A stretch of DNA of 64,000 nucleotides. Source: Massilia sp. Root133 (GTDB taxonomy: Bacteria > Pseudomonadota > Gammaproteobacteria > Burkholderiales > Burkholderiaceae_D). The DNA lies in assembly GCF_001426525.1 (NCBI RefSeq), contig NZ_LMEW01000033.1, positions 1-64,000 on the forward strand. The letters are read 5' to 3'. The notes beneath the pieces are model-generated. The model searched no databases. It saw only the letters and a list, made by a program, of their open reading frames with translations, and had not been told where the DNA came from. The first letter of the stretch is position 1; every line of letters begins with the position of its first letter. Positions 26,668 to 34,766 of the stretch are shown here, piece by piece. The translations under genes were made by a program, and so were the position numbers.

Positions 26668-28613
26668 GGCGCCATCCATGCACGGGCGTCGACGAACACC
26701 TGGAACAGGCGCGCATCGATATGCCCCGCGTCGCATTCCTCGTGCATCAGGTCCAGCGCCTGTTCCACGGGCACCGCCTTCTTGTACGGCCGGTCACCGG
26801 CCGTGAGCGCATCGTAGATGTCGCAGATCGTCAGGATGCGCGTCTGGATGCTGATCTGCGGCCCGCGCAGGCCCGACGGATAACCGGACCCGTCCAGCTT
26901 CTCGTGGTGGCCGTGCGCGATCGCGGGCACGCCGGCCAGGTCTCTCGTCCACGGGATCAGGACGAGGAACGAATACGAATCCACCACGTGTTCCTCGATC
27001 TGGCGCCGCTCGTCCGCCGTCAGGCAGCCTTTCGCCAGGCTCAGCGCAGCCACCTCGTGGTCTTCCAGCAGCGCGAGCGGATGGCCGTCCGGGTCGTGGC
27101 AGCCGTAGTGGACGATGTCGCGCAAATCGGGCAGGGTGCTGCTGCGCGAGATGGCGGGCTCGTTGGCGCTGCGGATCGTGGCCAGGAAGCCGTCGAGCCG
27201 CGCCGCTTCCTCGGCCAGGCGCGCATCGGCGGACTCTTTTTCGGCCCGGAACGTCGCCGCGCTCCAGCCCTCGTCGATGTGGCGCTGCGCGAGCGTGTGA
27301 TAGGCCTGGCGCTCCAGGCAGGCGCGTGCGTACAGGAAGCGCTGTTCCAGCAGGCGCATGTCGGCATGGTGCAGCTTTTTCTCCTTGCGCAGCACGTGCT
27401 CGCGCACGCCGACCTTGCCGAAGTCGTGCAGCAGCGCAGCATAGCGGATCTCGCGCAACTGCTCGCGCGTAAAGGCAATACGGCGCACGTCCGGATCCTG
27501 CGCGCGGTCGAGCGCCGTGGCGAGGCGCTCGGCATAGCCCGCCACGCGGAACGAGTGGCCGGCCGTGACGGGATCGCGCTCCTCGATCGCCTGCACGGAC
27601 GCGCGCACGAAGCCGTCGAGCAGGCGTTCGATGTCGGAATACAGCTGGAAATTCTTGAGCGCGACGGCCGTTTCCGCGCACACGCCCGTCAGCAGTTCGA
27701 GGTCGGCCTCCTGGAACGCGCGCGGGTCGGACGAGCTGTCGACCTGGATCAGCCCCAGCACTTCCTCGCCCACGATCAGCGGCGCGCACATGACGCTGCG
27801 GATCGCCTGGGCGACGATCGAATCCTGCGCGGCGAAGTGGCGGTCGGCCAAGGTATCGACGGACAGGATCGCGCGCTTCCTGCCCAACACTTCGTCGACG
27901 ATCGTGTGCGACAGGCGCGCCTGCCTCGGATCCTCGACCATGCCGTTGCGCCGCCGCGCCGCCACCGGTACGGGCGGATCGCGTTCGTTCTGGCGCAGCA
28001 GGATGAACGCGCGCTCGGCCAGCGGGAACAGGTCGAAGATGAAATTCATGATCTTTTCGGTCAAGGTCGCGCGGTCGGTGACGGCGCCCAGCGCGATGCT
28101 GACCTGGGCCATCGCATGCAGTTTCAGCACCGATTTCTCGAGCTCGCCGCGGGGCGCATCGCGCGGGCCGGCCGCCGGCACGTACTGGGTGACGTCGACC
28201 GACTTCCTGATCACCGTCGGCATGCTGGCCGCGCCGGGTGCGACCAGCGAGCGGAACACGAGCTGGGTGGAGGCGAGCGCCAGTTCGTCGCCGTCGCCCA
28301 GCACGTGCCACGACCCGGGCTGCAGCCGCTCGCCATTGACGAACGTGCCGTTCGACGAGTGCAGATCCTCGACCGACCAGGCGTCCCCGCGGCGCCGCAC
28401 GCGCGCGTGGCGGCGGCTGATCGTGTGCAGCGGGATGCAGATGAACTGGTCGGACGCGAGCGCGTCCTGGCGATCGCGTCCGATCACGACCTCGTCGTGC
28501 AGCGGAAACAGGCGCGGCCGGACGTCGCGCCCGCCCAGCAGTTCGAGATACGCACTGACGCCGCCTTCCACGGGCGGTGCTGCATAGGGTTCCTGTGCCG
28601 GTTCGATCGCCAT
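26664..28613 (-). CDS. FHA-GAF-HD-GYP signalling protein
   Basis: This 649-residue protein has an FHA domain (about 25-125, ISRRHARV, LHSSNGTFVNG), a GAF domain (about 190-340, MCAPLIVGEEVLGLIQVDS) and an HD-GYP domain (about 350-645, LLHDFGKVGV and HHEKLDGSGYP). HD-GYP domains break down cyclic di-GMP. An extra stretch of about 100 residues separates the HD and GYP motifs. It is first in the operon with the TolC, FHA and HlyD genes, so phosphothreonine binding and c-di-GMP turnover may be tied to the export channel. Confidence 0.9.
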   Translation of the reverse strand: MAIEPAQEPYAAPPVEGGVSAYLELLGGRDVRPRLFPLHDEVVIGRDRQDALASDQFICIPLHTISRRHARVRRRGDAWSVEDLHSSNGTFVNGERLQPGSWHVLGDGDELALASTQLVFRSLVAPGAASMPTVIRKSVDVTQYVPAAGPRDAPRGELEKSVLKLHAMAQVSIALGAVTDRATLTEKIMNFIFDLFPLAERAFILLRQNERDPPVPVAARRRNGMVEDPRQARLSHTIVDEVLGRKRAILSVDTLADRHFAAQDSIVAQAIRSVMCAPLIVGEEVLGLIQVDSSSDPRAFQEADLELLTGVCAETAVALKNFQLYSDIERLLDGFVRASVQAIEERDPVTAGHSFRVAGYAERLATALDRAQDPDVRRIAFTREQLREIRYAALLHDFGKVGVREHVLRKEKKLHHADMRLLEQRFLYARACLERQAYHTLAQRHIDEGWSAATFRAEKESADARLAEEAARLDGFLATIRSANEPAISRSSTLPDLRDIVHYGCHDPDGHPLALLEDHEVAALSLAKGCLTADERRQIEEHVVDSYSFLVLIPWTRDLAGVPAIAHGHHEKLDGSGYPSGLRGPQISIQTRILTICDIYDALTAGDRPYKKAVPVEQALDLMHEECDAGHIDARLFQVFVDARAWMAP

Positions 28614-28667
28614 GTCGTCCTCGCCTTGAGACCTGTAAGACAGTGACGCCGCGCTACAGTTCGCAAA

Positions 28668-29087
28668 TCATTTCACAGTGATCGTGATTTTTCTGGACTG
28701 GACGGACGGCTCGAACGTGACGTGCTGGTCGTCCCCCATGACGAGCTGCAGCGTGTGCCTGCCGGGCGGCAGCTCGATCGTCGTCTCCGTTTCTCCGGCG
28801 CCGAAGTGCAGGTGGTTGCGGTCGTTCGGGATCTCCACGCCGGGTCCGGGCGCGTCCGTGTCGATCAGCAGGTGGTGGTGCCCCGTATTCGGAAATTTCA
28901 CGCCTTTCGGCGCAACGCCCATGTTGCGCAGGCCGAACCAGACGCGGATCGGCTTGCCGGATGCGACCACCTGGCCGTCGTTGGGCCAGCCGATGTACAG
29001 GTAGGCGTTGGGCGGCGCCGGCGTCGGCTCGGCGGCGAGAACCGAAACGGCGGTTGCGAAAAGGAGGACTGCCAGTCGTATGCGCAT
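28668..29087 (-). CDS. DUF4399 secreted protein, copy 1
   Basis: This 139-residue protein has a signal peptide ending near VLAAE (about 19). The family core is clear: VWFGLRNMGVAPKG, NTGHHHLLID, NDRNHLHFGAGETE and LPPGRHTLQLVMGD. The conserved histidines suggest metal or ligand binding, but family function is unknown. It follows a paralogue by 13 bases, so the pair is a tandem duplication. Confidence 0.88.
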   Translation of the reverse strand: MRIRLAVLLFATAVSVLAAEPTPAPPNAYLYIGWPNDGQVVASGKPIRVWFGLRNMGVAPKGVKFPNTGHHHLLIDTDAPGPGVEIPNDRNHLHFGAGETETTIELPPGRHTLQLVMGDDQHVTFEPSVQSRKITITVK

Positions 29088-29100
29088 GGGGGCTCCTGTT

Positions 29101-29520
29101 TCACTTGACCGTGACCGTAATCTTTTTCGAGTAGACCGGCGGATCGTGCGGAATATGATCCTTGTCGGCCAACAGCAGCTGCAGCGTATGCGAACCCGGC
29201 GGCAGTTCTATTCTCGCCTCCGTTTCGCCGGCGCCGAAGTGCAGGTGGTTGCGGTCGTTCGGCACGGCCTGGTCCATGTTCTCGGGCAGGTCGGTGTCGA
29301 TCAGCAGGTGGTGGTGGCCCGTCTTCGCGATGTCCGTGCCCTTGGGCGCGATGCCCATGTTGCGCAAGCCCATCCGCACCCAGAACGCGTGACCGACGAC
29401 CATGCCGTCGCTGGGCCAGATGAAATACAGCTGCGCGTTCTCGGGCGACGGCGTGCGTGCGAGCACGGGCACGGCCTGCAATACCACCGCGCTCAGTATC
29501 AAGACAATTGTTTTGCGCAT
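29101..29520 (-). CDS. DUF4399 secreted protein, copy 2
   Basis: This 139-residue paralogue of the next gene has a signal peptide ending at LAR (about 22) and the same core: VRMGLRNMGIAPKG, KTGHHHLLID, NDRNHLHFGAGETE, LPPGSHTLQLLLAD. GGAGAGG lies four bases before the ATG at 29520, so a 26-codon upstream extension is rejected. Confidence 0.87.
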   Translation of the reverse strand: MRKTIVLILSAVVLQAVPVLARTPSPENAQLYFIWPSDGMVVGHAFWVRMGLRNMGIAPKGTDIAKTGHHHLLIDTDLPENMDQAVPNDRNHLHFGAGETEARIELPPGSHTLQLLLADKDHIPHDPPVYSKKITVTVK

Positions 29521-29668
29521 CGACCTCTCCTGCCCGCCGTGCGGGCCGCTGTTCCGGCAGCATCCGTCAACCGGGATGCATGGCACCTGTGCCAGCACAA
29601 ACGTGCGGCCGGCACAATCGCGGCGGCCAGTGGTCTAAGCGGTTTCCTGACATTTGCGGAGGCGGCCT

Positions 29669-30841
29669 GTGTGGATGAGGCTCTTGATCCTGTGCAGCCT
29701 GATGGCGCTGGCGGCCGTCGCGCCCGTGCGTGCGCACGGGTTGCCCACGACGTTCCAGGTGGCGGGCGTCCTGCCCAAGAACAGCGCCGAGCAGTTCGAG
29801 CTGGCGTTCTGGAATTCCGTCAAGGACAGCAAGCAGGTCGGCGACTACGAGGCTTATCTGCAGGCCTATCCGAAGGGGCGCTTCGCCAGCCTGGCGCGCA
29901 CGCGCATCCAGCAGCTGAAGGCTGCCCCGCCGCCCGCGCCCGCGCCCGCGCCTGCGAAGCCGGCCGAGAGCAAGCCCTCAGGCACGCCGCCGCAGACGAA
30001 GACCGCGCCGAAACCGCCACCGCAAGCGCAGCCGACCCGGCCGCCCGACCACAAAATACGCCCTGTGCCGGCACCCGTCGACGGCGGCCGTGAAGAGGCG
30101 CCCGCAGCGGGACCGGCCGGTTCCGTTGCCACGATGAAGGATTGCGACGTCTGCCCGGTGATGGTCGCGCTGTCGCCGCGGCCGTTCATGATGGGCAACA
30201 ACAGCAGCGATCCATCCGAACGCCCCGCGCACAAGGTGGCGCTGCACACGCCGTTCGCGATCGGCAAGTACGAGGTCACGGTGGGGCAGTGGAACCAGTG
30301 CGTCCGGGGCAGCGTGTGTCCGACGATGCCGTCGCTGGGCAACGTGCCCGAGAACCTGCCGATGCGCGACGTCAGCTGGGACGAGGCACAGCTGTACCTC
30401 AAATGGCTGGGCACGGTGAGCGGGAAGCCGTACCGCCTGCCGACCGAGGCCGAGTGGGAATACGCGGCGCGCGGCGGCACCACGACCCGCTACTGGTGGG
30501 GGCAAGAGATGAAAGGCGGGAATTCGAGTTGCGCAGGCTGCGGCATGCCCTGGAGCGAGGAACGCCCGCCGCCGGTCGGCAGCTTCCCCGCCAATCCGTT
30601 CGGCCTGAACGACATGAACGGCAGCGTGTGGGAATGGGTGCAGGATTGCTGGCACAGCACGTACAAGGGGGCGCCCGCCGACGGCAGCGCCTGGGTCGAG
30701 GGTAACTGCCAGGCGCGCGTCATCCGTGGCGGTTCGTGGCGCGAAAACGGCAGCTACATGCTGTCCACCACGCGTTTCAAATACGACGCCAGCGTGCGCC
30801 AGTCGCAGAACGGGTTCCGGGTCGCGCGGTCGCTCGATTGA
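29669..30841 (+). CDS. SUMF1/FGE-fold secreted protein
   Basis: From the GTG at 29669 (GGAGG six bases upstream) this is a 390-residue protein with a signal peptide. A short TPR-like segment (EAYLQAYPKGRFASLART), a Pro/Ala-rich linker (about 90-150) and a SUMF1 domain (about 160-390, MMGNNSSDPSERPAHKV, RLPTEAEWEYAARGG, GSVWEWVQDCW) follow. The sulfatase-activating pair of cysteines after RGGSW is absent (RENGSYMLSTTRF), so it is probably not a formylglycine enzyme. It is convergent with the kinase gene, three bases away. SUMF1 proteins often accompany such kinases. Confidence 0.82.
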   Translation: MWMRLLILCSLMALAAVAPVRAHGLPTTFQVAGVLPKNSAEQFELAFWNSVKDSKQVGDYEAYLQAYPKGRFASLARTRIQQLKAAPPPAPAPAPAKPAESKPSGTPPQTKTAPKPPPQAQPTRPPDHKIRPVPAPVDGGREEAPAAGPAGSVATMKDCDVCPVMVALSPRPFMMGNNSSDPSERPAHKVALHTPFAIGKYEVTVGQWNQCVRGSVCPTMPSLGNVPENLPMRDVSWDEAQLYLKWLGTVSGKPYRLPTEAEWEYAARGGTTTRYWWGQEMKGGNSSCAGCGMPWSEERPPPVGSFPANPFGLNDMNGSVWEWVQDCWHSTYKGAPADGSAWVEGNCQARVIRGGSWRENGSYMLSTTRFKYDASVRQSQNGFRVARSLD

Positions 30842-30844
30842 TGG

Positions 30845-32878
30845 CTAGCGGCGCGCGTGCGTGGTGATCTGCAAAAAGTCGACGCCGATCGCGCCATGTG
30901 CCCTGGCGATCGCGGCAAGTCGCTCGTCCAGGGCGCGCAGATACGCCGGTCCCGGTTCCGCATCCGGACGCAGCCCTTCGAACAGCGGCACGGACGTGGT
31001 CACCAGCACGAGCATGTCGGTGCCGAACGGCGGACCGATCACCCAGTTGCCGAGGCTGCCGATGGTGGCCGTGTAGCGCGGCGGCGCCAGGTTTTCGCGC
31101 GCGGCCGCATTGGGCAGCAGGTGGACGACATTGCCGTCCAGGGCGAAATAATCGACCGACACGTACGACTGGTAGTCCGGCGTGGCCACGTCGACCATCA
31201 GCGTATCGCCTGCCGCCAGGTTGCCGCCCCGGCCGCTGCCCGGGTTCAGGCGGAGCGACACACCGGCCGTGCGCGACGCGACCCAGTAGCGGCCGAGGAC
31301 GCGCATCAACGGACACTTCGCATCGTCGACGTCGTGCAGGGTCAGCTCGACCCGCGTCACGCCCGGCAGTGCCGCCAGCATCGTCTTGAGGCGCGCCGGC
31401 CCCACGCTGTGCGCAAGATAGCCCTGCACGCTCACGACACGCCCATCGATGGCGGGCACGAGCGCCGAGCACGGCACGCCGGCCAGCACGGTGGAGACGG
31501 CCGCCAGGGTCGGCGGCGGCGCAGGCGCAGGGGGTGGCGAATGTGCGGGCGGCGGCGTGGCGGCGACGGACGCGGGCGGCCCCTGCGCGGCCGGCGCGGT
31601 GCCATGCCGCGGCAACAGCAGGCGCAGCGCGACGAACACGACCAGTGCGGCGGCCGCGGCGGCCAGCGCGGTTCCCGCCCCGATCAGCAGCGGCTGCCGG
31701 CGCCGCGTGTCGCGCGCACCGATCTCCTTCAAAAAACCGTTGACGGTGGGCGTGCGGAGCTCGCGCCGCAACGCGAGCGTATTGCGCAGCGCACGCCATT
31801 GCCTGTGGCCGAGTCCGGGCGGCCGCTGCGGACGCAGCCCGGCATCGCGCGCCTGGAGGGCAGACAGCCGGTTGAACGGGTGGCGCCCCGTCAGCAATTC
31901 ATACGTGATGCAGCCGAGCGCATAGATGTCGTCGCGCGGATCGGGCTCGCGGTTTTCCAGCATCTCGGGACTCGCATAGGCGGGCGTCAGGGCGCCGAGG
32001 CTGCCGGGATCGAAGACGGTCACGTCCGAGTCCTCTTCCGCCTTCTGGAACACGCGCGCGATGCCGAAGTCGATGACCTTGACGCCGCCCGTCTCCGTCA
32101 GGATCACGTTGGCCGGCTTGAAGTCGCAGTGAACGAAGCCGCGCTCGTGCGCATAGGCGAGCGCCCGGCCCATGCCGCTCACGATCTTCATCGCCTCGTC
32201 GAACGGCAGGACGTGGAAATCGGGCGCGCGCAGCATCTGGCTGAGCGACTTGCCCTGCAGGTATTCCATCGTGATGTAGACCATCGGCCCATCGCGGTCG
32301 AAGTCGTACACGGCCACGATGTTCGGATGGGCCAGCGTCTGCGCCTTGCGCGCTTCCCGCTGCAGGGCGATCAGCGATTTGGGGTGCCCCTGGAACTGTA
32401 CGTTCAGCACCTTGATCGCGATATAGGGATGGCGGTCCGACGCTTCCAGCTTGCGCAGGTCGAGCGCCTTGTAGACGGTGCCCATGCCGCCGAAGCCGAC
32501 GCATTCCTCGAGCACGAAGCGGCCGTTGAGCGTGTCGCCGACGCCTTTCATGCGCTCGACCGCCGCGCCCGGCGGGCCGGCGATGCCCGCGGGCTGCGTC
32601 GGCGGTTGCAGGGGTTTCGTCTGGACATAGGTTTCTTCGTCGCTGACACGCTCGCGCTGGCGCTGGCGCGCCTCGATCGCCTGCGCGATGCGGCGCTCGA
32701 CTTCGCCATAGACCTCGGCCGGCAGCGGCGCGCGGCGATGCGCGTCGTTGAGGGTCTTGAGCAGGTTCGAGACGCTCTCGGGCGTACTGGCCAGCAGGCG
32801 GTCGACGCGCGCGAACATCTCGGCTTGCCCGAGGGTGCCGCTCTGGAACTGGCGAAGGGTATCGGCGAGGTTGTCCAT
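30845..32878 (-). CDS. Transmembrane Ser/Thr protein kinase with DUF4384-like sensor domain
   Basis: This 677-residue kinase has an N-terminal extension, then a kinase domain (about 121-385) with Gly loop GFGGMGTVYKA (128-138), ATP-binding Lys156, catalytic HCDFKPAN (Asp252) and DFG (270-272). One membrane helix lies at about 425-447. A Pro-rich linker and a periplasmic C-terminus (about 495-677) resembling DUF4384 follow (AAGDTLMVDVATPDYQSYVSVDYFALDGNVVHLLP). GAGGAAG precedes the ATG at 32878. It is divergent from the first peptide gene and, with the PP2C phosphatase at 35412, forms an opposing pair for threonine phosphorylation read by the nearby FHA proteins. Confidence 0.9.
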   Translation of the reverse strand: MDNLADTLRQFQSGTLGQAEMFARVDRLLASTPESVSNLLKTLNDAHRRAPLPAEVYGEVERRIAQAIEARQRQRERVSDEETYVQTKPLQPPTQPAGIAGPPGAAVERMKGVGDTLNGRFVLEECVGFGGMGTVYKALDLRKLEASDRHPYIAIKVLNVQFQGHPKSLIALQREARKAQTLAHPNIVAVYDFDRDGPMVYITMEYLQGKSLSQMLRAPDFHVLPFDEAMKIVSGMGRALAYAHERGFVHCDFKPANVILTETGGVKVIDFGIARVFQKAEEDSDVTVFDPGSLGALTPAYASPEMLENREPDPRDDIYALGCITYELLTGRHPFNRLSALQARDAGLRPQRPPGLGHRQWRALRNTLALRRELRTPTVNGFLKEIGARDTRRRQPLLIGAGTALAAAAAALVVFVALRLLLPRHGTAPAAQGPPASVAATPPPAHSPPPAPAPPPTLAAVSTVLAGVPCSALVPAIDGRVVSVQGYLAHSVGPARLKTMLAALPGVTRVELTLHDVDDAKCPLMRVLGRYWVASRTAGVSLRLNPGSGRGGNLAAGDTLMVDVATPDYQSYVSVDYFALDGNVVHLLPNAAARENLAPPRYTATIGSLGNWVIGPPFGTDMLVLVTTSVPLFEGLRPDAEPGPAYLRALDERLAAIARAHGAIGVDFLQITTHARR

Positions 32879-32926
32879 GTCTTCCTCTGACAGGTGCGCC
32901 GTGTGCAAATTCACCGCACAGACGAT

Positions 32927-32976
32927 GTGTTGTTCCCGGCCAAACGGCGTCACTGCCAGTGTTGGACCGAACCCAC
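32927..32976 (+). promoter_or_regulatory. Putative enhancer: two GTGTTG-type sites upstream of peptide unit 1
   Basis: GTGTTGTTCCCGGCCAAAC (32927-32945) and GTGTTGGACCGAACCCAC (32959-32976) are about 32 bases apart, roughly three helical turns. The second starts 61 bases before the -24 GG of the sigma-54 promoter. The same motif stands before the other two leader-peptide promoters. The position suits a sigma-54 activator, probably the one encoded at 36187-37440. It could also influence the divergent kinase gene. Confidence 0.65.
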
Positions 32977-33017
32977 CCGATACCCGATAAAACGCCGCGA
33001 ATGGGCGCAAAAAAGTG

Positions 33018-33034
33018 CTGGCACGGTTCTCGCA
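33018..33034 (+). promoter_or_regulatory. Sigma-54 promoter of peptide unit 1
   Basis: CTGGCACGGTTCTCGCA has the -24 GG (33020-33021) and -12 GC (33032-33033) ten bases apart, with TGGCACG perfect and only one mismatch in the -12 box. Transcription would start near 33045, about 55 bases before the first peptide gene. Confidence 0.85.
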
Positions 33035-33099
33035 AAGAGTAGGGTGAGCACAACGAAAGCGGCTCGCCAACCAACCCAATCCACTCAAGGAGAAACACG

Positions 33100-33387
33100 A
33101 TGAACACGCTGTCGATCAAAGACCTGGCACTCACCTGCGAACTGGACCGCGGCGCGATGGCGCACGTGCGTGGCGGTCACGGCAAGATGCAGCAACCGTC
33201 GCATGGGCTGTCCCCGATGCCGGTCTATTTCCCGAGCTACAACTCGACCGTCGACGTCGACCAGAACCTGCAGCAATTCCAGAACGTGACGAACGCGACC
33301 GCGAATGGCTCGGCCTTCATCGACGGCGTCACCGTACACAACAACACGAGCCAGTTCGGCCAGAACAACGCGGTGGTTGCTCATTAA
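33100..33387 (+). CDS. Double-glycine leader peptide precursor 1
   Basis: This 95-residue precursor has a 26-residue leader with IKDL (6-9), a central LD (15-16), Met20 and VRGG (23-26). Cleavage after GG is the normal C39 peptidase site. The core has no cysteine and is rich in Asn, Gln and Ser. It contains DQNLQQFQNV, NGSAFIDGV and NNTSQFGQNN near the C-terminus, almost identical to precursors 3, 4 and 6. An AAGGAG ribosome site precedes the ATG. It probably belongs to a secreted peptide family of unknown role. Confidence 0.88.
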   Translation: MNTLSIKDLALTCELDRGAMAHVRGGHGKMQQPSHGLSPMPVYFPSYNSTVDVDQNLQQFQNVTNATANGSAFIDGVTVHNNTSQFGQNNAVVAH

Positions 33388-33430
33388 ATGGATCACTGAG
33401 CGGAACCAACGCGAATTTAATCTGTCACTC

Positions 33431-33468
33431 ATGCCGGCCCGGTCATCTCGCGATGGCCGGGCCGGCAT
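33431..33468 (+). other. Strong intergenic hairpin between peptide genes 1 and 2
   Basis: ATGCCGGCCCGG (33431-33442) pairs with CCGGGCCGGCAT (33457-33468), extended inward by CAT/ATG. No T-run follows, so it may protect the upstream mRNA or attenuate read-through into precursor 2. Confidence 0.65.
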
Positions 33469-33488
33469 TCCCCATTCAGGAGAACGAC

Positions 33489-33668
33489 ATGGCAATCATC
33501 ACCATCAAGGACTTGTCCGACAACACGGACCTGGACCGTAAGGCAATGCAGGCGATCTCAGGCGGCTCGCGCCTGCGCTCGTACGCGGGTGTGCTGCGGC
33601 CCGCGCAACCGCAGCGGATCGTCGACTTCCGCACGAAGGCGAAGCCGGGCAAGCCGCCTTCCAGATAA
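33489..33668 (+). CDS. Double-glycine leader peptide precursor 2 (short, basic core)
   Basis: This 59-residue precursor keeps the 26-residue leader pattern (IKDL, LD, M20, ISGG). The core of 33 residues is different: SRLRSYAGVLRPAQPQRIV and then a Lys/Pro-rich tail (KAKPGKPPSR). It is strongly basic and lacks cysteine and the NNTxQFGQNN motif. AGGAG lies just before the ATG at 33489; an in-frame upstream start is not used. It closes unit 1 before a strong terminator. Confidence 0.8.
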   Translation: MAIITIKDLSDNTDLDRKAMQAISGGSRLRSYAGVLRPAQPQRIVDFRTKAKPGKPPSR

Positions 33669-33699
33669 ACCATATAAACCGTTTAGTACGATCACCATG

Positions 33700-33730
33700 C
33701 CGCCCGGTCCGCCAGCCGGGCGGTTTTTTT
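33700..33730 (+). terminator. Rho-independent terminator of peptide unit 1
   Basis: CCGCCCGG (33700-33707) pairs with CCGGGCGG (33716-33723), followed by seven T (33724-33730). It separates the two sigma-54 units. Confidence 0.92.
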
Positions 33731-33745
33731 GTACCTTCAGGTTCG

Positions 33746-33794
33746 GTGTTCGGCTGGATCCAACAGATACGGCGCGGTGTTGGTCCGTGCCCGC
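33746..33794 (+). promoter_or_regulatory. Putative enhancer: two GTGTT-type sites upstream of peptide unit 2
   Basis: GTGTTCGGCTGGATCCAACA (33746-33765) and GTGTTGGTCCGTGCCCGC (33777-33794) are 31 bases apart, much as in unit 1. The second starts 71 bases before the -24 GG, exactly ten bases further than at the other two promoters, so it keeps the same helix face. Confidence 0.65.
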
Positions 33795-33845
33795 CAGGTT
33801 CTCCTTCCAAACAGCCAGACAGCCTGTTTTTACGGGCTTTTTTGG

Positions 33846-33862
33846 CTGGCACGCATTCTGCT
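33846..33862 (+). promoter_or_regulatory. Sigma-54 promoter of peptide unit 2
   Basis: CTGGCACGCATTCTGCT has GG at 33848-33849 and GC at 33860-33861 with ten bases between, TGGCACG perfect and one -12 mismatch. It would drive precursors 3 to 7 and the PP2C phosphatase. Confidence 0.86.
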
Positions 33863-33926
33863 CATACCCTGGTGAGCGCAAATCAAACGCTCTTCCAACC
33901 AAATCACTGACGCAAGGAGAATCAAC

Positions 33927-34196
33927 ATGAAAACCCTGATCATCAAAGACCTCGCCGCCGCCTGCGAACTGAGCCACAGCGACATGACCGCCATCCGCGG
34001 CGGCCACGGCGCCACGTCCACGCCCTGGTCGACCATGTACAGCCCGTCGTACGACTCGTCCATCAAGGCTAACCAGAACCTGATGCAGTTCCAGGACGTG
34101 AAGAACCTGACCGCCAACGGCTCGGCCTTCATTTCCGGCGTCAGCGCCACCAACAACACCGATCAATTCGGCCAGAACAACATCGCCGTCCTGTAA
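33927..34196 (+). CDS. Double-glycine leader peptide precursor 3
   Basis: This 89-residue precursor has the leader IKDL, LSH, M20 and IRGG (23-26). The core begins HGATSTPW and carries NQNLMQFQDV, NGSAFISGV and NNTDQFGQNN near the C-terminus. It has no cysteine after the leader. AAGGAG precedes the ATG. It is the first gene of unit 2. Confidence 0.88.
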   Translation: MKTLIIKDLAAACELSHSDMTAIRGGHGATSTPWSTMYSPSYDSSIKANQNLMQFQDVKNLTANGSAFISGVSATNNTDQFGQNNIAVL

Positions 34197-34206
34197 GGAG
34201 AACGTC

Positions 34207-34482
34207 ATGCAAACCCTGATCATCAACGACCTGGCCCAGAGCTGCGAACTGGATCACAAGCAAATGGCAAGCGTGCGCGGTGGCCATGGCATGAGCAGCC
34301 CGTCGTACTCGCTGTACCCGATGCCGTCGCCGACGTATTCGAAAACCGTCAACGCGACGCAAAACCTGGCCCAGATCCAGAGCGTGCTCAACGAGACGGC
34401 CGACGGCTCGGCCTTCGTGAACGGCGTCACGGCGAACAACAACACGTCGCAATTCGGCCAGAACAACCTGCTGGTCATCTAA
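34207..34482 (+). CDS. Double-glycine leader peptide precursor 4
   Basis: This 91-residue precursor has the leader INDL, LDHKQM and VRGG (23-26). The core begins HGMSSPSYS and has a Ser/Pro/Tyr-rich part, TQNLAQIQSV, DGSAFVNGV and NNTSQFGQNN. It starts ten bases after precursor 3, with AAGGAG in the gap. Confidence 0.88.
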   Translation: MQTLIINDLAQSCELDHKQMASVRGGHGMSSPSYSLYPMPSPTYSKTVNATQNLAQIQSVLNETADGSAFVNGVTANNNTSQFGQNNLLVI

Positions 34483-34492
34483 GGAGAACACC

Positions 34493-34747
34493 ATGTCGTC
34501 GATCGTCATCCAGGACCTCACCCGCACCCGCGCACTGGACACGCATGCCATGTCCGCAATCCGCGGAGGCCAGGCCTTCGGGCCGAACGTGAACGTCAAC
34601 CTGAACCTCGACCAGCGCATCGCCCAGGTCCAGGACATCAAGGTCAACGTGCTCAACAACAGTGTGATCGGCGACGGCTTCACGGCCCCCGCCGTGACCT
34701 TGAACCCACTGCAATTTGCTACCAATAACGCTGTCGTCCCGCTGTAA
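34493..34747 (+). CDS. Double-glycine leader peptide precursor 5 (divergent core)
   Basis: This 84-residue precursor has the leader IQDL, LDTHAM and IRGG (23-26). The core differs: an Asn/Val/Leu alternation (NVNVNLNLDQRI), VQDIKVNVLNN and LQFATNNAVV. The C-terminal part recalls the NxxQFGQNN box in weakened form. The strand-like alternation suggests a beta-rich product. It starts ten bases after precursor 4. Confidence 0.84.
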   Translation: MSSIVIQDLTRTRALDTHAMSAIRGGQAFGPNVNVNLNLDQRIAQVQDIKVNVLNNSVIGDGFTAPAVTLNPLQFATNNAVVPL

Positions 34748-34766
34748 TTTTTTAAGGAGCATCATC

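Noticed and set aside
29581..29594. TGGCACCTGTGCCA as a fourth sigma-54 promoter before the SUMF1 gene
   Set aside because: GG and GC are eleven bases apart instead of ten, and no GTGTTGG motif lies upstream. It is better seen as a small palindrome.
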